NCBI GenBank assembly: GCA_001823545.1
Contig: MHUV01000004.1
Span: forward strand, 16,790 to 59,541
Direction: 5' to 3'
Source of the DNA: Candidatus Yonathbacteria bacterium RIFCSPLOWO2_01_FULL_43_27
GTDB lineage: Bacteria > Patescibacteriota > Minisyncoccia > Phycocordibacterales > UBA1550
DNA: 42,752 nt
In this document: in pieces, positions 37,968 to 42,752 of the stretch
How the letters are laid out: the number at the start of each line of letters is the position of its first letter
How positions within the stretch are numbered: the first letter of the stretch is position 1
Made by a program: the position numbers and the translations under genes
Notes under the pieces: generated by a model
The model's input: the letters and a program-made list of their open reading frames with translations, nothing else
Told to the model about the DNA's origin: nothing
The model's database searches: none

Positions 37968-38546
37968 ATGATCGCCCACCTTTCAGGTACCCTTTTTTTT
38001 ACCAACGACCACTTCGTGGTGATTGATGTTAATGGTGTAGGGTACAAAGTACGTACCTCTCTCAACACGTTGCATACTCTCGAAAAAGAAGTGTCCAAAA
38101 AAATATCCCTTTGGATACATACGGTCGTCCGAGAAGACGTGTTTGACCTTTATGGCTTTTTACACAAAGAAGAACTCGATTTCTTTGAACTACTTATTAG
38201 TGTATCGGGTATTGGGCCAAAAAGTGGACTTGGTATTCTCAACATTGCTTCGGTAGCTAGTCTCAAAGAAGCAATTTCAAATGGTAATGCCGTTGCTCTT
38301 ACCAAAGTTTCTGGTATTGGTGCAAAAAATGCACAAAAAATAATCCTTGAACTCCGCGACAAGCTTGGCGGTGCTGGCAGTGAAATATATGGTGGTAAAC
38401 TTGATGAAGAACATGATGCTATTGAAGGACTTGTGGCGCTAGGATTTTCCGAGCGTGACGCACGAGAGGCACTCAAAAATGTATCCCCTGAAATCAAAGG
38501 TCCGAGTGCACGCATTAAGCACGCACTCAAACATCTCGGTCGGTAA
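37968..38546 (+). CDS. ruvA: Holliday junction DNA helicase subunit RuvA
   Basis: MIAHLSGTLFFTNDHFVVIDVNGVGYKV...VSGIGPKSGLGIL...VSGIGAKNAQKIILELRDKL (two HhH motifs). The ORF starts at 37953. Confidence 0.95.
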   Translation: MIAHLSGTLFFTNDHFVVIDVNGVGYKVRTSLNTLHTLEKEVSKKISLWIHTVVREDVFDLYGFLHKEELDFFELLISVSGIGPKSGLGILNIASVASLKEAISNGNAVALTKVSGIGAKNAQKIILELRDKLGGAGSEIYGGKLDEEHDAIEGLVALGFSERDAREALKNVSPEIKGPSARIKHALKHLGR

Positions 38547-38614
38547 ATTTTAAAACCAACGCTACAAACCATCGACACGTAGACTTTCCTGTTTTATTTC
38601 GCTATACTTTATGT

Positions 38615-39022
38615 ATGCTCAGTGTTTTTCCTCAATTATTTGATTACAGCTTTCTTGCAATCACCGTGCTCCGCGTTACGCTTGGTATTATTTTTATTTT
38701 TTTTGCCTACGGGAAACTATTTCGTGAACGCGCAATGCGTATCGCTTTTTTCGATAAGCTCTCTCTTCGTCCTGCAATTGTATTTTTCTCGATCGTTACC
38801 GGCCTTGAACTTATCGCTGGCATTTTTCTCACGATTGGGTTATTCACTCAAATAATGGCACTCATTACCGGAACACTTATGGTACTCGCCACCCTTATCA
38901 AGTGGCGTCGCCCTGACGTGCTTCCCTACAACACCGTGGAATTCTATATTCTTCTTGCACTTGTTTCCTACTCACTCGTCTTTCTGGGGCCTGGCTCGTT
39001 TGCGTTTGATTTTCCACTATAA
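38615..39022 (+). CDS. DoxX-family membrane protein
   Basis: 135 aa, four TM. LRVTLGIIFIFFAYGKLF...TGLELIAGIFLTIGLFTQIMALITGTLM. Confidence 0.8.
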   Translation: MLSVFPQLFDYSFLAITVLRVTLGIIFIFFAYGKLFRERAMRIAFFDKLSLRPAIVFFSIVTGLELIAGIFLTIGLFTQIMALITGTLMVLATLIKWRRPDVLPYNTVEFYILLALVSYSLVFLGPGSFAFDFPL

Positions 39023-39098
39023 AAACAAACGAGGCTCTGCAGGGTTTCTAAAAAGGATATTTTATGGTAGTATCCTTTTGTTAAACGTAAAAAAGTAA

Positions 39099-39171
39099 GC
39101 GCCCGTAGCTCAGTCGGTAGAGCAGCTCCCTTTTAAGGAGACGGTCGTTGGTTCGATTCCAACCGGGCGCA
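39099..39171 (+). tRNA. tRNA-Lys (anticodon TTT), CCA not encoded
   Basis: GCGCCCG-TA-GCTCAGTCGGTAGAGC-A-GCTCC-CTTTTAA-GGAGA-CGGTC-GTTGGTTCGATTCCAAC-CGGGCGC-A cloverleaf. Confidence 0.95.
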
Positions 39172-39185
39172 CAAAGCGGAATTTC

Positions 39186-39211
39186 AAAAGAGCACCCTGC
39201 GGTGCTCTTTT
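39186..39211 (+). terminator. Hairpin/terminator after tRNA-Lys
   Basis: AAAAGAGCACC-CTGC-GGTGCTCTTTT. Confidence 0.75.
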
Positions 39212-39494
39212 CGCTTTGTGCGAGACGGAGCGATATTTTGCGAGCACGCAAAATCGCGAGTCGGGGTCGCGGAAATTTTTGAGCGTCGGCGAGAAAATTA
39301 TCTGTGACCACAAAAGATCAAAAGGGTGTCCTGCGCGCTGTTTTTTAGTTGTGCGAGGCGCAGTGATGTTTTGCGAGCTCGCAAAACCACGAGCCAGGGT
39401 CGTGAAAATTTTTTGTGACGACAAAAAATTATTCCTGACCACAAACAAGGCAAGCTCCACCAGAAAGCAACTTAGCACACAAAACCACGAGTCG

Positions 39495-39586
39495 GGTGAG
39501 GTGCGAATACGTGGAGCACCGCAAGGACGGAGCGCGACGGCGCGAGGAGGGGTCGCGGGATTTTTCAGCAGAAAAATACCTGTGAC
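39495..39586 (-). repeat. Dispersed intergenic repeat family, copy 2
   Basis: Minus strand GTCACAGGTATTTTTCTGCTGAAAAATCCCGCGACCCCTCCTCGCGCCGTCGCGCTCCGTCCTTGCGGTGCTCCACGTATTCGCACCTCACC matches 33189-33313. Confidence 0.8.
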
Positions 39587-39679
39587 CGCGGAAATTTTTG
39601 AGCGTCGGCGAGAAAATTATCTGTGACCACAAAAGATCAAAGGGGTGCCCTGCGGCAAGTTTTTAGTTTTTCATCACAC

Positions 39680-39708
39680 TTGACATAGTATATTTAGTAC
39701 TGTAGAAT
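39680..39708 (+). promoter_or_regulatory. Predicted promoter of the 39768 gene
   Basis: TTGACA, 17-nt spacer, TAGAAT. Confidence 0.65.
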
Positions 39709-39767
39709 AGCACCAGATATATAGATTGATTCAAATAAACAATACTCTAAAAGAAAAGGAGTTGCCA

Positions 39768-40181
39768 ATGGAAAAGATGGAATCTGTTGACTACAAGGAG
39801 CCCTATTCGATCAAAGTTGGAAAGTTTCTTCTATTGAGGGACTTCGTTCTCTCTTCGTGTACCGGCTCTGCAAATTACTCGTTGGTCGAGGGCCGCGTGA
39901 TTGGTATCCTGCGCAAGGATCCGGAGGCCAAACCGCAGAAATACCTGTTAGGCCTCCTCACACGAGAGCCCCTGCGGGCGTTTATCGGAACGATATGGTT
40001 CGAAGGGAGGGGTGCCAGTGAAACGAGGTGGGTTTTAGAGGTTTATGGTCGCAAGCATGTCGAATTGCTCAAACAATTGGGCGAGGAAATGGCTTCGACT
40101 TTCAACACTCATATTGATATTCGTCTCGTGACCGAGCAACCGAAGTTCGAGACAACCTATGAGGACGATTTCCATCCGTAA
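39768..40181 (+). CDS. Hypothetical protein
   Basis: About 137 aa. SD AAAAGGAG before ATGGAAAAGATGG, own promoter and a terminator at 40189-40223. The ORF extends upstream to 39726. Confidence 0.65.
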   Translation: MEKMESVDYKEPYSIKVGKFLLLRDFVLSSCTGSANYSLVEGRVIGILRKDPEAKPQKYLLGLLTREPLRAFIGTIWFEGRGASETRWVLEVYGRKHVELLKQLGEEMASTFNTHIDIRLVTEQPKFETTYEDDFHP

Positions 40182-40188
40182 CGTACCC

Positions 40189-40223
40189 GAGCCCCTCACA
40201 GAACGCAATTCTGCGAGGGGCTC
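40189..40223 (+). terminator. Rho-independent terminator
   Basis: GAGCCCCTC...GAGGGGCTC followed by AATTTTT, with an inner CAGAA...TTCTG stem. Confidence 0.85.
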
Positions 40224-40314
40224 AATTTTTATCTGAACTTGATTTTTACCATATCCGAATTGCGGAGCGATGATATATTCTTTTAAAGAATACTCTGTGA
40301 TATTCTTACCTCAT

Positions 40315-41319
40315 ATGAAAAAAATATTTCTCCTTCTTTTAGTCATTGTGTTTACGTTTGTTGGTATTAAGTTTTACCAATCATCTCATACGAAGAAAAC
40401 TGATTCTCTTGATCAATACTTTTCTATTATCCACAACAACACCGAACGAAGATACCGAGTTCACATACCGACAACATACGACGAGAACAAAAAAACTCCT
40501 GTGATACTCAATCTTCATGGCGGTGGTGGAAACATCGACAGCATGGCAGATATGACAGGAATGAATGAAACCTCAGATAAGTATGGGTTCATCGTGGTAT
40601 ATCCTGAAGGCACGTTACAAAAAGTGCTGGGAAAATCCCTAGGGAGCTGGGACACGGGAATGATTAAAAAAATAATAACCGTTGACGACGTAGGATATAT
40701 TTCTGCAGTTATTGATGATGTAAAAACAAAATACAATATCGACGAAGCAAGAGTATATGCTACGGGAATATCAAATGGTGCGCAGATGTCCTACAAACTT
40801 GCGTGTGAACTGTCCAATAAAATAACTGCAATTGCTCCCGTTGCGTCGCAAGGAGCCTTTACGACCTGCCCACTTTCACGACCAGTGCCAACGATTCATT
40901 TTCACGGAACCGAGGACATCTGCGCTTCGTACAATGGTGGTCTTTGTGGAGGGTGTCTTCAAAAATATTTTGAGACCCTTATCGGAGTGAGCACGGCAGA
41001 CACCACCTACGCATGCGAGTCGGTTCCAAATTTTATAGAAAAATGGGTAAAAATAAACAACATATCAGAAGCACCGAAACTTGTTCTTGAAAAAGATACT
41101 GCTCGTTGTATTTCCTATGGAAACGGGCAAGACCGCGAAGTAGCCTTTTGTTCTGTTGGCAATATGGGGCATGCATGGCCGGGAGGTAATCATGGTATCG
41201 TTTGTGAAGATGCTGATAGTAAAAAATGTAAAGACTATATACGTGTTATGGGAAACACCAGCAACACAATCTCGGCGAATGAATTAATGTGGCAATTCTT
41301 TAGTAAATATTCTCTATAA
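40315..41319 (+). CDS. Secreted PHB-depolymerase/LpqC-type esterase
   Basis: Signal-like N-terminus; VILNLHGGGGNIDSM, GISNGAQMSYKLAC (GxSxG), HFHGTEDICASYNGG, GHAWPGG. Confidence 0.88.
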   Translation: MKKIFLLLLVIVFTFVGIKFYQSSHTKKTDSLDQYFSIIHNNTERRYRVHIPTTYDENKKTPVILNLHGGGGNIDSMADMTGMNETSDKYGFIVVYPEGTLQKVLGKSLGSWDTGMIKKIITVDDVGYISAVIDDVKTKYNIDEARVYATGISNGAQMSYKLACELSNKITAIAPVASQGAFTTCPLSRPVPTIHFHGTEDICASYNGGLCGGCLQKYFETLIGVSTADTTYACESVPNFIEKWVKINNISEAPKLVLEKDTARCISYGNGQDREVAFCSVGNMGHAWPGGNHGIVCEDADSKKCKDYIRVMGNTSNTISANELMWQFFSKYSL

Positions 41320-41364
41320 CTGTATTGTTTGACTTTTTATATCAGATTGATATCGTGTGAACGT

Positions 41365-41895
41365 ATGTCAGGACATAATAAATGGGCTCAGATCAAACAC
41401 AAAAAAGCTGCGACGGACAGCAAGAAGAGCAAAATCTTTGGAAAATTCTCTCGCCTTATTACGGTCGAATCAAAGAAAGCTCTCGGTGACACCTCTTCCC
41501 CAGGACTTCGCGTGGTAATCGAACGCGCGCAAAAAGAAAATATGACTGCCGATGCTATTGATCGCGCGGTAAAAAAAGGAATGGGGAGCGACGCAGGTTC
41601 TATGGAGCCGGTACTTTTTGAAGCATACGGCCCCGGTGGATGCGCGCTTCTCCTAGAAGGACTTACCGACAATAAAAATCGCACGGTTGCGGAAATTAAA
41701 CATATTCTTTCTAAGCGGGGGCTTTCTCTCGCAGGACAAGGTGCTGCGGTATGGGCGTTCACGCATACTCATGAAGGATACGAACCAACCACCACCATCC
41801 CCCTCTCTCCAGAAGACGAACAGGTACTTTCTGAAATTCTCGAGGAGCTCGATGAACACGACGATATCCAAGAAGTCTACACGAACGCGGAGTAA
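41365..41895 (+). CDS. yebC: YebC/PmpR-family protein lacking the central domain
   Basis: MSGHNKWAQIKHKKAATDSKKSKIFGKFSRLI...EAYGPGGCALLLEGLTDNKNRTVAEIKHILSKRG...AVWAF joined directly to a C-terminus YEPTTTIPLSPEDEQVLSEILEELDEHDDIQEVYTN. Confidence 0.92.
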   Translation: MSGHNKWAQIKHKKAATDSKKSKIFGKFSRLITVESKKALGDTSSPGLRVVIERAQKENMTADAIDRAVKKGMGSDAGSMEPVLFEAYGPGGCALLLEGLTDNKNRTVAEIKHILSKRGLSLAGQGAAVWAFTHTHEGYEPTTTIPLSPEDEQVLSEILEELDEHDDIQEVYTNAE

Positions 41896-41930
41896 AACGA
41901 AGGAAGAGGTATTATGCTACTATAGTTCAT

Positions 41931-42398
41931 ATGCGTATTATCTCTATTGACCCAGGGTACGAACGTCTCGGTATTGCCATACTAGAAAAACAAAAAAAGG
42001 AAACACTCATTTTTTCTGAGTGTTTTAAAACTAAATCTGACCTCCTTTTTATAGAGCGCCTCGAGCTCGTGGGGCGTGAAGTTGCTCGGGTAATAGCAGA
42101 ATATAAACCAGAGGCACTCGCCATCGAGAATCTCTTCATTTCAAACAACCAAAAAACTGCGATGCGCGTCGCCGAGGTGCGGGGCGCCATCCTTTACCAG
42201 TCACGCTTGAGCGGTCTTTCTGCTTACGAATACACTCCGCTTCAGGTTAAAACGGCAACCACGGGCTACGGAAAAGCAACAAAAGATCAAGTATCTACGA
42301 TGGTGCGAAAAATCGTTCCAGAGGCCCAAAATATTACCCAAGATGACGAAATAGACGCTATTGCCATAGGGATTACACACTTTGCCTATATTCGCTAA
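41931..42398 (+). CDS. ruvC: Crossover junction endodeoxyribonuclease RuvC
   Basis: 155 aa. MRIISIDPGYERLGIAIL, ALAIENLFISNNQKTAMRVAEVRGAI, YTPLQVKTATTGYGKATKDQV, DDEIDAIAIGITH. Confidence 0.95.
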   Translation: MRIISIDPGYERLGIAILEKQKKETLIFSECFKTKSDLLFIERLELVGREVARVIAEYKPEALAIENLFISNNQKTAMRVAEVRGAILYQSRLSGLSAYEYTPLQVKTATTGYGKATKDQVSTMVRKIVPEAQNITQDDEIDAIAIGITHFAYIR

Positions 42399-42484
42399 TG
42401 TAACGCACGCTCGACTTTTCCACAGCTTTATTGAAAAGATATTGCATGATAAAAAACTTTTTGATACAACTATGAAATCCTTAG

Positions 42485-42697
42485 ATGGTGGGTATTTTAA
42501 TAGGAATAAATAAAGAACATGAGCTTATGTTAGATGAAGAAAAAAACATAGATGAAGAGGAAGTGTTTGGTGGTGGAGAGGAGGACATAATTGATGATGA
42601 TGGTATCGATATTGGCGATGAAGAAGTTGATGGATTAGGTGCTGATGAAGAGTTTTCAGCCCTTTCTTTTAGTGGAGCACGCGGACTCGACGAATAA
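42485..42697 (+). CDS. Small acidic hypothetical protein
   Basis: 70-aa ORF (start may be MLDEEKN at 42527), Asp/Glu-rich, after ruvC. Coding status uncertain. Confidence 0.4.
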   Translation: MVGILIGINKEHELMLDEEKNIDEEEVFGGGEEDIIDDDGIDIGDEEVDGLGADEEFSALSFSGARGLDE

Positions 42698-42752
42698 TAG
42701 ATTTCGTGAACCATTAATATCTCGTATAGGATTACAACAAAGCGCGCGCCCA

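Larger units (their letters stand above)
39186..39660. repeat. Degenerate tandem/dispersed repeat cluster, including a 68-bp direct repeat (39268-39335 and 39587-39654)
   Basis: CGCGGAAATTTTTGAGCGTCGGCGAGAAAATTATCTGTGACCACAAAAGATCAAA occurs twice, extending to 68 nt with about 2 mismatches. Diverged units share GCGAG.CGGGGTCGCG / TGTGACC landmarks. Confidence 0.88.

Noticed and set aside
39110-39626. Overlapping 122-136 aa ORFs on both strands
   Set aside because: They fall in the repeat cluster and over tRNA-Lys; the peptide similarity between them comes from the DNA repeats.
39186-39660. CRISPR array
   Set aside because: Units are about 130 nt, diverged and irregular, without short identical repeats and unique spacers; no cas genes.
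42485-42697. Acidic 70-aa ORF as a notable anti-restriction or DNA-mimic protein
   Set aside because: Acidic composition alone is weak evidence; no SD and no recognised family, so it is listed only as a low-confidence CDS.

Overview
This 42.75 kb window looks like a chromosomal segment of a Candidate Phyla Radiation (Patescibacteria, probably Parcubacteria-like) genome. That is inferred from the small streamlined genes, GWISF-repeat and peptidoglycan-binding surface proteins, an intron-bearing 23S rRNA and short housekeeping proteins. It starts inside a 23S rRNA gene on the minus strand. That gene has two ORF-less insertions with group I intron hallmarks, at E. coli-equivalent positions L1931 and L2500. 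The 23S has its own consensus promoter directly downstream of an unrelated CDS and terminator, so it is not linked to a 16S gene on its 5' side. The rest is mostly housekeeping: glyS, ileS, recO, rplK, nusG, secE, pgi, yifB, rpsO, ruvA, ruvC, yebC, a dTMP-synthesis cluster (folA, thyA, dCMP deaminase fusion, dut), a two-component system, DsbA-VKOR, tRNA-Lys and several surface proteins. The most notable items are: (1) a histidine-phosphatase (PGAM-like) domain with its catalytic motifs embedded inside isoleucyl-tRNA synthetase; (2) the two group I introns in 23S functional centres; (3) an undescribed-looking dispersed/tandem intergenic repeat family at about 33.2 kb and 39.2-39.65 kb; (4) a YebC lacking its central domain; (5) an NTase-like/dCMP-deaminase fusion paired with a cytidylyltransferase-like gene; (6) TTATCCACA 9-mers upstream of predicted promoters of three envelope genes; (7) a 22-bp inverted repeat abutting the rRNA promoter. 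No CRISPR array, transposase or prophage was seen. All calls come from reading the sequence; no searches were run.
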